This document shows positions 41,525 to 49,504 of a stretch of DNA of 50,772 nucleotides, in pieces. A program made the translations under genes and the position numbers. Where the stretch lies: contig JAJCZQ010000008.1 in NCBI GenBank assembly GCA_029262335.1, positions 1 to 50,772 of the forward strand, given 5' to 3'. The notes below the pieces were generated by a model. That model was not told the origin of the DNA. It was given only the letters and a program-made list of their open reading frames with translations, and did not search any database. The stretch is from Deltaproteobacteria bacterium. Lineage in GTDB: Bacteria > Desulfobacterota_D > UBA1144 > Nemesobacterales > JAJCZQ01. The first letter of the stretch is position 1. Every line of letters starts with the position of its first letter.

Positions 41525-43603
41525 ATGCATAAAAAATTTACTATTATTACAATAGCGGCCGGTATCGTTTTCTGGGCTATTTATGCTTTTTTGCCTGCAC
41601 TTCCGATTTCGGGAATTGAGATCGGCACTGTTTACAGCCTTGGAATAGTATCACTGCTCCTTATACTTTTTATTCTTACATATTCCCTCAGAAAGCGAAT
41701 CGCAAGGGGGATACCGGGGCGGCTTGACGAATGGCTTTGGGCACATATTTATCTTGGGATTTTAGCACTTTTTATAGTTGCCCTTCATGCAGAGTTTAGA
41801 TTTGGATGGGACTATAATACAATCGCGGTCATATTCCTCGTGCTTGTAGTTGCTACTGGGGCTATAGGCAGATATTTCTATTCCAGTGTACCTTCAAAGA
41901 TGATGTCTGAGCAGGAAAATATACTTTCCCGTCTCGATGAAGTAATGAATTCAATTGACGGTATTCTGGCTGGCAAATCCAAACCATTTCAAAAAATAAT
42001 AGGAACTGAACTAAATACTCCATCCCTTATTTCTGCAAAATCCGGATACTGGGACGGGATCAGGTCCAGTTCTGAGATAATACCGGACGATGAAAAAGAT
42101 GAATTTGAAGAAGCTGTAAACCTGCTTGAGAAAAAGGTAAAACTGGAATCCCAGTCAGTTAGCCAGATGAAATACAGGCCGCTGTTCCAGGGATGGCTTG
42201 CAGTTCATCTGCTTGTAACGGTAGGGCTTATTGTTTTTATACCGATACATATACTTGATGACTCATTCGGGAAGTTTCAACCTACAGCATCAGATTTTGG
42301 AAGTCCCCAGGAATGCAGGCAGTGCCACCAGAGGCAGTACGACGAATGGATTGGTTCCATGCATGCTTATGCACAGGTAAGCCCCGTATTTGTAGCATTT
42401 AATGAAGCAGTAAAGAATACGGGCCTTGGAACATTTTGCGTAAAGTGCCATACGCCAATTGGTATTGCAATAGGCGAGGGTGCATTAACACCTAATGAGG
42501 ATAGGGCTGATATTTCGCTGATGGGAGTCCAGTGTGATTCCTGTCACATAATTGAAAAAAATCACGGTCTTGTAAGCGGCGACATTCCACTAGCTCCCGG
42601 AAGGACAAAATACGGGCCTTTTGGTTCCGGTAAGGAAGGCGACCCTAAAGCAGTCAGAAATTCCGAACACAGGAGCGTACAGGCAGACTTCCTCCAGTCA
42701 TCACAATTTTGCGGTTCATGTCATGATGTGGTTGATTCAAAAGACCTTAGGATTGAGGAAGCATTTACCGAGTGGCAGGAGAGTGTATATGCCGAAAAAG
42801 ATATTACATGCCAGGACTGCCATATGCGTGCGCTACCCGGAGTAGCAGACCAGGAAAAAGTAATGGGGCCTGCCGCGATTATGTTTGGAAAAAAACTGCC
42901 CGAACGGCCCCTTTCAAACCATTCCATGATTGGGCCAGATAATCATTTAATTGATGATTTTCCCTATCCCGATAATATCGAAGAAAACAAAAGAATTCAG
43001 ATGGATTACCTGGAAAAAAAGAACTATCTTCTCCAAAACTGTGCCACGCTTGAAATAATTGCACCGGATACGGTAAGAAAGGGGTCAGAATTTCCTGTGG
43101 AAGTAAAAGTTACGAATACTGGTGCAGGCCATGGTATTCCAACCGGTTTTACTGCAGAGAGGCAGGTGTGGATAGAAATAGTTGTAAAGGACGCGGATGA
43201 CAATGTGTTATTCGTTTCTGGGGACCTGGACAGTAATAAGGACCTAAGAAATAATCACAGCCATGCTGTTGAGACAGGGGAAGTACCCCTGGATGAATAC
43301 CTGATTAACTTTCAGTCAAAATTTGTTAAAGGTATTTACGATGACGGAACTTATGAAGAAGTTCTTTTGCCGTTTAAGGCTTTTGATATAATAAAGAACA
43401 ACTTAATGCCTTTTGAACCAAAATCAGGCATCTATCCTGTGAGTTTACCTCGAAATACAAAGGGGCCAATAAAAGTCGAAGCAAGGCTGCGCTACAGAAA
43501 TCTCCCTCCGTACCTGCTGGATTTTCTTGGGGTAGGGGAATTAAAAGACCGCCTTGTTATTAACGATATGGCAACAGGAAATGCTTCAATATTAATCCGG
43601 TAA
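41525..43603 (+). CDS. Membrane di-haem b / penta-haem c cytochrome
   Basis: A 692-residue protein. Five predicted TM helices (about 8-27, 35-54, 72-91, 97-117 and 224-244) contain histidine pairs 14 residues apart (H74/H88 and H228/H242), the spacing of two haem b ligands as in bc-type cytochromes. The exported part has five CxxCH haem c sites: C264-C267-H268, C305-C308-H309, C337-C340-H341, C396-C399-H400 and C429-C432-H433, in a cytochrome c554-like arrangement, followed by a beta domain (about 515-690). A quinol-oxidising or -reducing membrane cytochrome that passes electrons across the membrane is likely. Cotranscribed with the cNMP/ferredoxin gene. Confidence 0.85.
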   Translation: MHKKFTIITIAAGIVFWAIYAFLPALPISGIEIGTVYSLGIVSLLLILFILTYSLRKRIARGIPGRLDEWLWAHIYLGILALFIVALHAEFRFGWDYNTIAVIFLVLVVATGAIGRYFYSSVPSKMMSEQENILSRLDEVMNSIDGILAGKSKPFQKIIGTELNTPSLISAKSGYWDGIRSSSEIIPDDEKDEFEEAVNLLEKKVKLESQSVSQMKYRPLFQGWLAVHLLVTVGLIVFIPIHILDDSFGKFQPTASDFGSPQECRQCHQRQYDEWIGSMHAYAQVSPVFVAFNEAVKNTGLGTFCVKCHTPIGIAIGEGALTPNEDRADISLMGVQCDSCHIIEKNHGLVSGDIPLAPGRTKYGPFGSGKEGDPKAVRNSEHRSVQADFLQSSQFCGSCHDVVDSKDLRIEEAFTEWQESVYAEKDITCQDCHMRALPGVADQEKVMGPAAIMFGKKLPERPLSNHSMIGPDNHLIDDFPYPDNIEENKRIQMDYLEKKNYLLQNCATLEIIAPDTVRKGSEFPVEVKVTNTGAGHGIPTGFTAERQVWIEIVVKDADDNVLFVSGDLDSNKDLRNNHSHAVETGEVPLDEYLINFQSKFVKGIYDDGTYEEVLLPFKAFDIIKNNLMPFEPKSGIYPVSLPRNTKGPIKVEARLRYRNLPPYLLDFLGVGELKDRLVINDMATGNASILIR

Positions 43604-43617
43604 ATAACTATTTAGAA

Positions 43618-44355
43618 CTACTTTGGCAGGTTTTTATAGCCGGGCTTGGAGTTTGTTACTCTTTTTAAAAGTGTTTTTCTCCAAAGGCGCATAGATTCAA
43701 CAAACCCCGAAAACCTTCTCACCCTCTTTGATTCGGGTATCTGTATTTCATCTGTTTCAGGATAAAGGGCAATTACCTTGACGTCTCCGATTCCCTCACA
43801 GTGTTCGCTTCGAATATCAGGAGAAGTATAGTTTCCACTTCCGCTGAGCTGATAAAAATTGTCGGTAATTAAGATATATTCATTCTTATCAATACTGTTT
43901 TTCAGCAGGCGATGAATAATAATTACATCTTTTCCTGCAAGTTCTTCAAACTGCCTCATACGTTTGATTGCCACTTCTCCATTGTGCAGGACAGCTTTTA
44001 GTTTTAGCTGGTCGATTTTACAGCACGCCTCGCATGGACAGCCGCCTTCTCCGGAGCCAATTAATTTTTTTTGCCTCGCATTGAAACGTTCAAATGATAT
44101 ATTTACCTGCTCTATAATATTTTTTGGTATTATTGTGTCTGATTCTTCAACCTCGGTGTAAAGAAAGGCAGCATCTCCCTCTAGTTTGTTTAGAGTCAGT
44201 ATCCCGTCTAGTGACTCTATAGCTGATTCAAGGAGTTCGGAAATGATCTGTTCGGCATGTAATAAACTCATATCATGCCACTTAATGAAAGATGTGTAGC
44301 CGCTTATATCAAGCAGTACCATAGAGACCTTTTTTAGTTCTATATTGCTACTCAT
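43618..44355 (-). CDS. DUF2652 nucleotide-cyclase-like protein
   Basis: A 245-residue protein of the DUF2652 type, related to class III adenylate/guanylate cyclases. The two metal-binding aspartates appear as D16 (VLLDISGYTSFI) and D61 (LEGDAAF), and K57 sits where the substrate-binding Lys of class III cyclases does. A Cys-rich insertion reads GGCPCEACCK (C106, C108, C111, C112), typical of DUF2652. LAGKDVIIIHRLLKNSI matches the later conserved block. It is convergent with the cytochrome gene (14-base gap). If active it would make cAMP or cGMP for the cNMP-binding ferredoxin protein; this is a hypothesis based on position. Confidence 0.78.
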   Translation of the reverse strand: MSSNIELKKVSMVLLDISGYTSFIKWHDMSLLHAEQIISELLESAIESLDGILTLNKLEGDAAFLYTEVEESDTIIPKNIIEQVNISFERFNARQKKLIGSGEGGCPCEACCKIDQLKLKAVLHNGEVAIKRMRQFEELAGKDVIIIHRLLKNSIDKNEYILITDNFYQLSGSGNYTSPDIRSEHCEGIGDVKVIALYPETDEIQIPESKRVRRFSGFVESMRLWRKTLLKRVTNSKPGYKNLPK

Positions 44356-44492
44356 AATTATTAGTTCTACTATTTATTGACCTAACAATAATAATAGCAT
44401 TAAATTGACTTTATAACTGCTTATATTATTGCATTTAATATAGTTAGAGAATAACTTTACGAATAAGAGTCATATCTTTTAATAATTTTTGT

Positions 44493-44498
44493 TATAAT
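44493..44498 (+). promoter_or_regulatory. TATAAT -10 box of a leaderless transcript
   Basis: A perfect TATAAT ends seven bases before the ATG of the tiny basic protein, so transcription should begin at or next to the start codon. No good -35 box was seen. Confidence 0.5.
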
Positions 44499-44505
44499 TT
44501 TAGAA

Positions 44506-44649
44506 ATGGTTAAAAAAAAGAAGAAAGACAAAATAAAAGTCAGGAAGCCGGTACCTCAAAAGCCCAACCAGGTGATAAAGAGTAAAAAAGATAAAGAAAA
44601 AAAGAAAAGGCCTGGCAGCAGGGAACTTCTCGAAGAAACAAAGGACTGA
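44506..44649 (+). CDS. Tiny highly basic protein
   Basis: A 47-residue reading frame starting MVKKKKKDKIKVRKPVPQ and ending LLEETKD, with about 40 percent Lys/Arg. The TATAAT box at 44493-44498 and the tight junction to the glycosyltransferase (TGA-A-ATG, so coupling is possible) support a real gene. Such Lys-rich proteins often bind nucleic acid or ribosomes, but no family is recognised. Low complexity means chance cannot be excluded. Confidence 0.45.
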   Translation: MVKKKKKDKIKVRKPVPQKPNQVIKSKKDKEKKKRPGSRELLEETKD

Positions 44650-44650
44650 A

Positions 44651-45475
44651 ATGAATCCGTTATTTTCCGTGGTTATACCAACCTTTAACAGGAAAGAATT
44701 ACTTAGAAAATCGATAGAGTCTGTATTAAACCAGGGCTTTATAGATTACGAACTGATTGTTGTAGATGACGGGTCAACGGATTCTACTATTTTGCTTATG
44801 GAAGATTATCTAGGAAAGGGCCTGACATATATAAGAACCGCTAACCGGGGAGTATCACATGCAAGAAATACAGGTATTCAAAATTCAAGGGGTACTTATA
44901 TAGCCTTTCTTGATTCTGATGACTGCTGGCAAAGCAATAAACTGGAGCAGGCAAATGAAGCTGTAATCAAATTCCCGGAGATTTTTCTTTTTCATACTGA
45001 AGAAACATGGGTGAGGAATGGCCTGGAACTAAAACAAAAGGACAAGTACAGGAGATATTGCGGAAAAATATACAGACACTGCGTGCCATTATGCTGCATA
45101 GGGATGTCCACACTTGTTGTAAAAAAATCACTGTTTTCTAAAATTGGAATGTTTGATGAAAATATGCCCGCCTGTGAGGATTATGATTTTTTTCTAAGGG
45201 CAACACTGGAAAATGAGGTGAAACTTATACCTCTTTCCTTAACAGTAAAACACGGGGGCAGGGATGATCAGCTTTCAAACCAGCCTGGCCTTGATAAATA
45301 CAGAATTTATTCATTGGAAAAAATGCTTGATTCCGGGCTTTTATCAGATGAAAATCTTGATCTTACACGTGACGAGCTGAAAAATAAATGCACAATTTAT
45401 GCGAAAGGCTCAGAAAAAAGAGGTAAGATAGTCGAAGCAAAAAAATACGGTGATAAAATAAAGGAATATAATTAA
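44651..45475 (+). CDS. Family 2 glycosyltransferase
   Basis: A 274-residue GT-A fold enzyme: FSVVIPTFNRKELLRKSIES, LIVVDDGSTDST for the nucleotide sugar, NRGVSHARNTGI and the DxD-type FLDSDDCW metal site (D97 region). C-terminal EDYDFFLRATLEN is the common acceptor-side motif. It lacks TM segments, so it works on the cytoplasmic face, probably on polysaccharide or lipid-linked acceptors. No polysaccharide gene cluster surrounds it, so the acceptor is unknown. Confidence 0.9.
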   Translation: MNPLFSVVIPTFNRKELLRKSIESVLNQGFIDYELIVVDDGSTDSTILLMEDYLGKGLTYIRTANRGVSHARNTGIQNSRGTYIAFLDSDDCWQSNKLEQANEAVIKFPEIFLFHTEETWVRNGLELKQKDKYRRYCGKIYRHCVPLCCIGMSTLVVKKSLFSKIGMFDENMPACEDYDFFLRATLENEVKLIPLSLTVKHGGRDDQLSNQPGLDKYRIYSLEKMLDSGLLSDENLDLTRDELKNKCTIYAKGSEKRGKIVEAKKYGDKIKEYN

Positions 45476-45487
45476 AGGATTTAAAAA

Positions 45488-45931
45488 ATGGCAAAGGCAA
45501 AAAGTGGAGATAGAGTAACAGTACATTACACAGGTAAGTTTGAAGACGGAAAAATTTTCGATACTTCACAGGATGGTCAACCCCTGCCATTCGAACTTGG
45601 AAGCGGCAATGTAATCCAGGGTTTTGATGAGGCTGTAGTTGGTATGGAGCCCGGGGAATGTAAAACCGTAACAATTACTCCTGATAAAGCCTACGGGGAA
45701 TATCAAAGAGAACTTGTTATTAAGATTGATAAAACCAAACTGCCCCCAGATGCTGACCCTCAAATAGGCCAAAAGCTTAGTGCAAATCACAGTGGTAATA
45801 ATTCAAAGATTAATTTTACAATAGTAGAGATTGAAGATGAGGTGTTAACACTTGATGCAAATCATGTACTTGCCGGACGTAACCTCGTATTTGAAATAGA
45901 ACTTGTTGAAATAAGTTCTATTATATTATAG
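45488..45931 (+). CDS. SlyD-like FKBP-type peptidyl-prolyl isomerase
   Basis: A 147-residue protein with FKBP features GDRVTVHYTGKFEDGKIFDTS and FELGSGNVIQGFDEAVVGM (in parts), and the inserted IF chaperone domain (about residues 70-130) that distinguishes SlyD/FKBP16-type proteins. Unlike E. coli SlyD it has no His/Cys-rich metal-binding tail. It probably assists folding in the cytoplasm, as no signal peptide is present. 12 bases after the glycosyltransferase, perhaps cotranscribed. Confidence 0.92.
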   Translation: MAKAKSGDRVTVHYTGKFEDGKIFDTSQDGQPLPFELGSGNVIQGFDEAVVGMEPGECKTVTITPDKAYGEYQRELVIKIDKTKLPPDADPQIGQKLSANHSGNNSKINFTIVEIEDEVLTLDANHVLAGRNLVFEIELVEISSIIL

Positions 45932-45967
45932 TTAATTTTTTTTGTTCTTTAAGTAAACTTAATATTT

Positions 45968-46354
45968 ATGGAGCTTCGCACTCATAAAGGGAAATGCCAC
46001 TGCGGTGCTGTAAGGTTTGAAGTAATACTTCCCGATAATATTGAAGCCCTGGAATGTAACTGTTCCATATGCAGTATGACCGGATACATTCATCTTATTG
46101 TTCCTGCCTCCAGGTTTAAGCTCCTCGAAGGAAACGAAGTCCTAACGACCTATACATTCAATACACACACAGCCAAACACAGGTTTTGCAAGATTTGCGG
46201 AATCAAGTCTTTTTATATTCCAAGGTCTAATCCTCATGGTTTTAGCGTAAATTTAAGATGTATTGATAAATCAGATTTCAAAAAAATAGATATATTGCAG
46301 TTTGACGGATACAACTGGGAAGAAAACGGCCCGGCATTAAAAGAATTGACTTAA
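45968..46354 (+). CDS. GFA-family (glutathione-dependent formaldehyde-activating-like) zinc protein
   Basis: A 128-residue Mss4-like protein. Zinc-site cysteines: C10/C12 (KCHCGAVRFEV), C30/C32/C35 (LECNCSICSMTGY) and C74/C77 (RFCKICGIKSFY), the standard GFA/CENP-V pattern. The family is named for S-hydroxymethyl-glutathione synthase, but most members have no proven activity. The gene is 36 bases after the SlyD-like gene. Confidence 0.9.
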   Translation: MELRTHKGKCHCGAVRFEVILPDNIEALECNCSICSMTGYIHLIVPASRFKLLEGNEVLTTYTFNTHTAKHRFCKICGIKSFYIPRSNPHGFSVNLRCIDKSDFKKIDILQFDGYNWEENGPALKELT

Positions 46355-46405
46355 GTATTTGAAAAGTAGTACACTGAAAGTGTGGTTGGTGGTTGATTAT
46401 GCTAG

Positions 46406-46449
46406 TATGACAATATAAGTATTGACACATCAAGTATTGTTGTCATAAT
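46406..46449 (+). promoter_or_regulatory. Promoter with inverted-repeat operator for the mobile mystery pair
   Basis: TTGACA (46422-46427) and CATAAT (46444-46449) are 16 bases apart. TATGACAA (46406-46413) and TTGTCATA (46440-46447) form a perfect inverted repeat flanking the -35 and covering the -10, a natural operator for the XRE protein encoded next. Transcript start should fall within about five bases of the ATG at 46461. Confidence 0.6.
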
Positions 46450-46460
46450 ATATATTGACA

Positions 46461-46922
46461 ATGAAGAAAATCAGCAAAAAAGTAGTAAGAGAGCAGTTGG
46501 ACGAAACTTTAGATAAACTTAAAGTCCTAAAGTACTTTACCCCCCCTCCATTGGGCTGGATTAAGGCCATAAGAAGTGGTTTAAATATGAGCGGCCGGCA
46601 GCTGGCTAACCGTGTAGGTGTAACAAAACAAAGTATATCAAGAATAGAGCAGGATGAAATAACCGGATCTATCACTATAAAAACACTCAGAAAAGTTGCC
46701 GAAGGGATGGACTGCATATTTGTGTACGGTTTTGTTCCAAGGACCAGCCTGGAAAACACTGTAAGGACTAAATCGGAACAGGTAGCAAGAGACAGAATGA
46801 AAAGGATCGACAGGACAATGAGCCTCGAAGAACAGAACATTAAAAAAGAAAATATTGAAAAATTAATAAATGATGATGTAACAAAAATGGTTGAAAAAAT
46901 GCCCAGAACATTATGGGACTAA
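46461..46922 (+). CDS. Mobile mystery protein A (XRE-family regulator)
   Basis: A 153-residue protein matching mobile mystery protein A: LDKLKVLKYFTPPPLGWIKAIR then an XRE helix-turn-helix (MSGRQLANRVGVTKQSISRIEQDE). An alternative TTG two codons upstream is less likely. With the Fic gene six bases downstream it forms the known A/B pair, which spreads like a toxin-antitoxin module. It probably represses its own promoter through the inverted repeat just upstream. Confidence 0.9.
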   Translation: MKKISKKVVREQLDETLDKLKVLKYFTPPPLGWIKAIRSGLNMSGRQLANRVGVTKQSISRIEQDEITGSITIKTLRKVAEGMDCIFVYGFVPRTSLENTVRTKSEQVARDRMKRIDRTMSLEEQNIKKENIEKLINDDVTKMVEKMPRTLWD

Positions 46923-46928
46923 ATAACT

Positions 46929-47516
46929 ATGCATGAAGATACTCGCTTTGGGGCAACGCCTATTGACCCTGATGAAGCAAGGGACCTGTTATTAATCCAT
47001 GTAAACGACAGGGAAGACCTGAACAGATGGGAGTACCAGAACATTAAAGAGGCCATGATATGGCTTGAAAAGACAAAACCTGTAAATATCCTCAATCAGG
47101 ATTTTCTACGGAAGCTGCATATTAAGATGTTTGGACAGGTCTGGAAGTATGCAGGCCATTTCAGGCATGCCGATATGAATATAGGTGTGGAATGGTGGAA
47201 GATTTCTACTGACCTCAGGAATATGTTTGAAGATGTTAAGCTCTGGATTGAACATGAAACTTTCAGCTGTGATGAGATAGGTGTGAGATTTCACCAGAGA
47301 ATTGTATTTATTCACCCCTTTGTAAACGGCAATGGCAGGCTTTCCAGATTAATTACAGACCTGCTTATGGAAAACTTGCTTAAAACAGAGAGGTTTACCT
47401 GGGGCGGGGGTGTGGACCTTATTCATAAAAGTAAGGTTAGAAAGGTTTATATAAGGGCGCTTAAAGACGCAGACAAGTTTAATTTCGAGCCGCTTATTAA
47501 TTTTGTCAGGTCGTAA
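46929..47516 (+). CDS. Mobile mystery protein B (Fic-domain protein)
   Basis: A 195-residue Fic-fold protein. The Fic motif reads H129-PFVNGNGR137 (family HPFx[D/E]GNGRxxR, with R140 following), so the acidic Mg-binding residue is Asn133. The rest (WKYAGHFRHADMNIGV, ILNQDFLRKLHIKMFG) matches mobile mystery protein B. Fic enzymes AMPylate or otherwise modify target proteins; no inhibitory helix is obvious here, so the upstream XRE protein may control it. Its 3' end overlaps the opposing carbonic anhydrase gene by 11 bases. Confidence 0.9.
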   Translation: MHEDTRFGATPIDPDEARDLLLIHVNDREDLNRWEYQNIKEAMIWLEKTKPVNILNQDFLRKLHIKMFGQVWKYAGHFRHADMNIGVEWWKISTDLRNMFEDVKLWIEHETFSCDEIGVRFHQRIVFIHPFVNGNGRLSRLITDLLMENLLKTERFTWGGGVDLIHKSKVRKVYIRALKDADKFNFEPLINFVRS

Positions 47517-48078
47517 CTTCTACAACCTCACCAGCTTCGTTAGCTTCTTTTACCTCTTCGAGCCTTCCTGTTTTTACATTAAATAAAAGTCCATATATTG
47601 GGATATAACCGGGAACCATCGGGTTTTCTCTTATTGTCTTAACATCATCTATCAGGCTCTCGGCAGGGTCTTTAAATGTAAGCCAGTCAAGTTCTTTTGC
47701 TGCTTTCGCTGCTTTGATATCATCTTTAAGGATTCGCTTTTCCTCATCACTGGAGAAATTTTTTACCATTATGTCATTTGTAAAAGATGCCATACCACAG
47801 TCAGTATGATGAATTACATACCATTCATCTGTCCCAAGCAATTTATATGAAATTACCAGCGACCTTATTGCATCGCGGCTTGCTCTTCCGCCGGCGTTCC
47901 TTATTACGTGGGCATCTCCTTCCTGGAGACCTGCAAAACTCGAAGGGTTGAGCCTTGCGTCCATGCAGGTAAGAATTGCGATTTTTCTTCTGGGAGGTGC
48001 ATGAAATTCTGATTTATTGCCAAAATTTTTGGAATAGTTAATATTTGCTTCAAGTATTTTTCTGAAATTGTCACTCAT
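47506..48078 (-). CDS. Beta-class carbonic anhydrase
   Basis: A 190-residue enzyme that interconverts CO2 and bicarbonate. Zinc ligands are C38, H91 and C94 (LTCMDARL and HHTDCGMASF) with the D40/R42 dyad of the beta class, and the VIRNAGGRASRDAIRSL helix. It belongs to the small clade often annotated as carbonic anhydrase in Mycobacterium-like proteins. It is soluble and cytoplasmic. It runs convergently against the Fic gene. Confidence 0.92.
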   Translation of the reverse strand: MSDNFRKILEANINYSKNFGNKSEFHAPPRRKIAILTCMDARLNPSSFAGLQEGDAHVIRNAGGRASRDAIRSLVISYKLLGTDEWYVIHHTDCGMASFTNDIMVKNFSSDEEKRILKDDIKAAKAAKELDWLTFKDPAESLIDDVKTIRENPMVPGYIPIYGLLFNVKTGRLEEVKEANEAGEVVEVTT

Positions 48079-48203
48079 TTTTAAGTATCCCCTTTAAAAG
48101 ATAATATAGACCTGTAAAGTCCATAATTATTATAACAAATTAAAATTTTATGTAAATGGTAATTGTTTGCATATGAATGAATTGCGATAAACTTTAGTAG
48201 TAT

Positions 48204-48641
48204 CTATTCATCGCTGAAATCGGCAGTCCACATTTCTTCTTCAATTAAATACTTGCCATTCTCCTGGATCATCTTTACCTGCCCTTTCATCTTTTGCCCA
48301 TCCGGATAGACCGAACTGAGATTTATCACCCAGAATTCACCTTCTTTAGCAGTGCTGACAATTTTTATATCTTTCTTGTCATTGGCAGATTTTTTTAGTC
48401 TTTCAAGCCTGGCTTGTTTCTGCTCATCTGATCCCCTGTCAAAAGATTCTGACATCCAGCCTGCCCAGTAAGATGTAATGTCATCGAAGGAATCAGCTTT
48501 TTGGGCTGAAGTAAGGTAAGCAAGATAAACGTCGGAAGCCTTTTTACCTTCAGCACTATCGGAATATGCATTTTGCATCCCGAAGCCGGTAAGTACCAAA
48601 GTAATTACGATTAAAATCCTGGAGAATTTATATATATTCAT
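48204..48641 (-). CDS. Exported protein of unknown function
   Basis: A 145-residue protein with a signal peptide (hydrophobic ILIVITLVLTGFGM, cleavage near AYS) and a strong GGAGGGA Shine-Dalgarno. The mature part (about 115 residues) looks like an NTF2-like/DUF4878-type alpha+beta domain: VYLAYLTSAQKADSFDDITSYW then EGEFWVINLSSVYPDGQKMKG and YLIEEEMWTADF. Members are often periplasmic or surface lipoproteins, but no Cys anchor is present. Confidence 0.6.
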   Translation of the reverse strand: MNIYKFSRILIVITLVLTGFGMQNAYSDSAEGKKASDVYLAYLTSAQKADSFDDITSYWAGWMSESFDRGSDEQKQARLERLKKSANDKKDIKIVSTAKEGEFWVINLSSVYPDGQKMKGQVKMIQENGKYLIEEEMWTADFSDE

Positions 48642-48754
48642 TTGTCCCTCCTGTTTCTTTTATAATATAAAAATAAGTAATAAATTGCTATAATTTTTTT
48701 TAGATTGTGTAAGTTTTAAAGGTCAAAAAGAACTTATTCAAAAGGATATTCAAA

Positions 48755-49504
48755 ATGAAGCTACAGCTGTTAAGAAATGCCACGATGAGAATAGAGTACG
48801 CGGGGAAAACAATACTTACTGACCCTATGCTTGAAGAAAAATATAAATATGACTCCTTTGTAGGGAGGTCACCTAACCCTCTTGTGGACCTGCCAATGTC
48901 AATTGAAGAAATTCTGAATGGACTTGATGCCTGTATTATCTCGCACCTTCATCTTGACCACTTTGACCCTAAAGCGCAGGAAGTGTTAACAAGGGATTTA
49001 AAAGTTTTTTGCCCGCCTGTGGATGCAGAAAATATTAAAAGCGTAGGACTTAAAAATGTAGAAGCTATTGAAGATTCAGTCGACTGGGAAGGTATTAAAA
49101 TCACAAGGACCCCCGGAAGGCACGGTGATAACCTCTGGCATAAACAGATGGGGGAGGTTTCGGGATTTATAATAAAGAGTGAAAATGAACCGACTGTTTA
49201 CTGGGTTGGTGACTCAGTGTTTTACATGGAAGTAGAAAACGTAATTTCTGAAAATAAACCAGATGTAATAATTATTCATGCAAGCGGCGACCGGTTTGGC
49301 AATGCGCCTCCCGTTGTAATGGATACCGAGCAGACACTTGCCCTTTGTAAATTTGCACCGGATGCAAAGATTGTTGCAGTACATATGGAAAGTATGGATA
49401 TCTTCAAGATCACAAGAGACAGCCTGAGGAATGTTGCGGATAAGCACCACGTAAGCGCCGATCATCTTTTAATTCCGTTGGACGGTGATATTCTGGAGTT
49501 TTAA
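48755..49504 (+). CDS. Metallo-beta-lactamase-fold hydrolase (UlaG-like)
   Basis: A 249-residue MBL-fold protein. The metal motif H64-x-H66-x-D68-H69 (SHLHLDHFDP) is intact, followed by TPGRHGDNLWH-type region, VYWVGDSVFY and the distal His in VHMESMDIF. This combination resembles UlaG/YtnP-like hydrolases (lactonase or phosphodiesterase). AAAGGA precedes the ATG. No neighbour gives a substrate. Confidence 0.88.
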   Translation: MKLQLLRNATMRIEYAGKTILTDPMLEEKYKYDSFVGRSPNPLVDLPMSIEEILNGLDACIISHLHLDHFDPKAQEVLTRDLKVFCPPVDAENIKSVGLKNVEAIEDSVDWEGIKITRTPGRHGDNLWHKQMGEVSGFIIKSENEPTVYWVGDSVFYMEVENVISENKPDVIIIHASGDRFGNAPPVVMDTEQTLALCKFAPDAKIVAVHMESMDIFKITRDSLRNVADKHHVSADHLLIPLDGDILEF

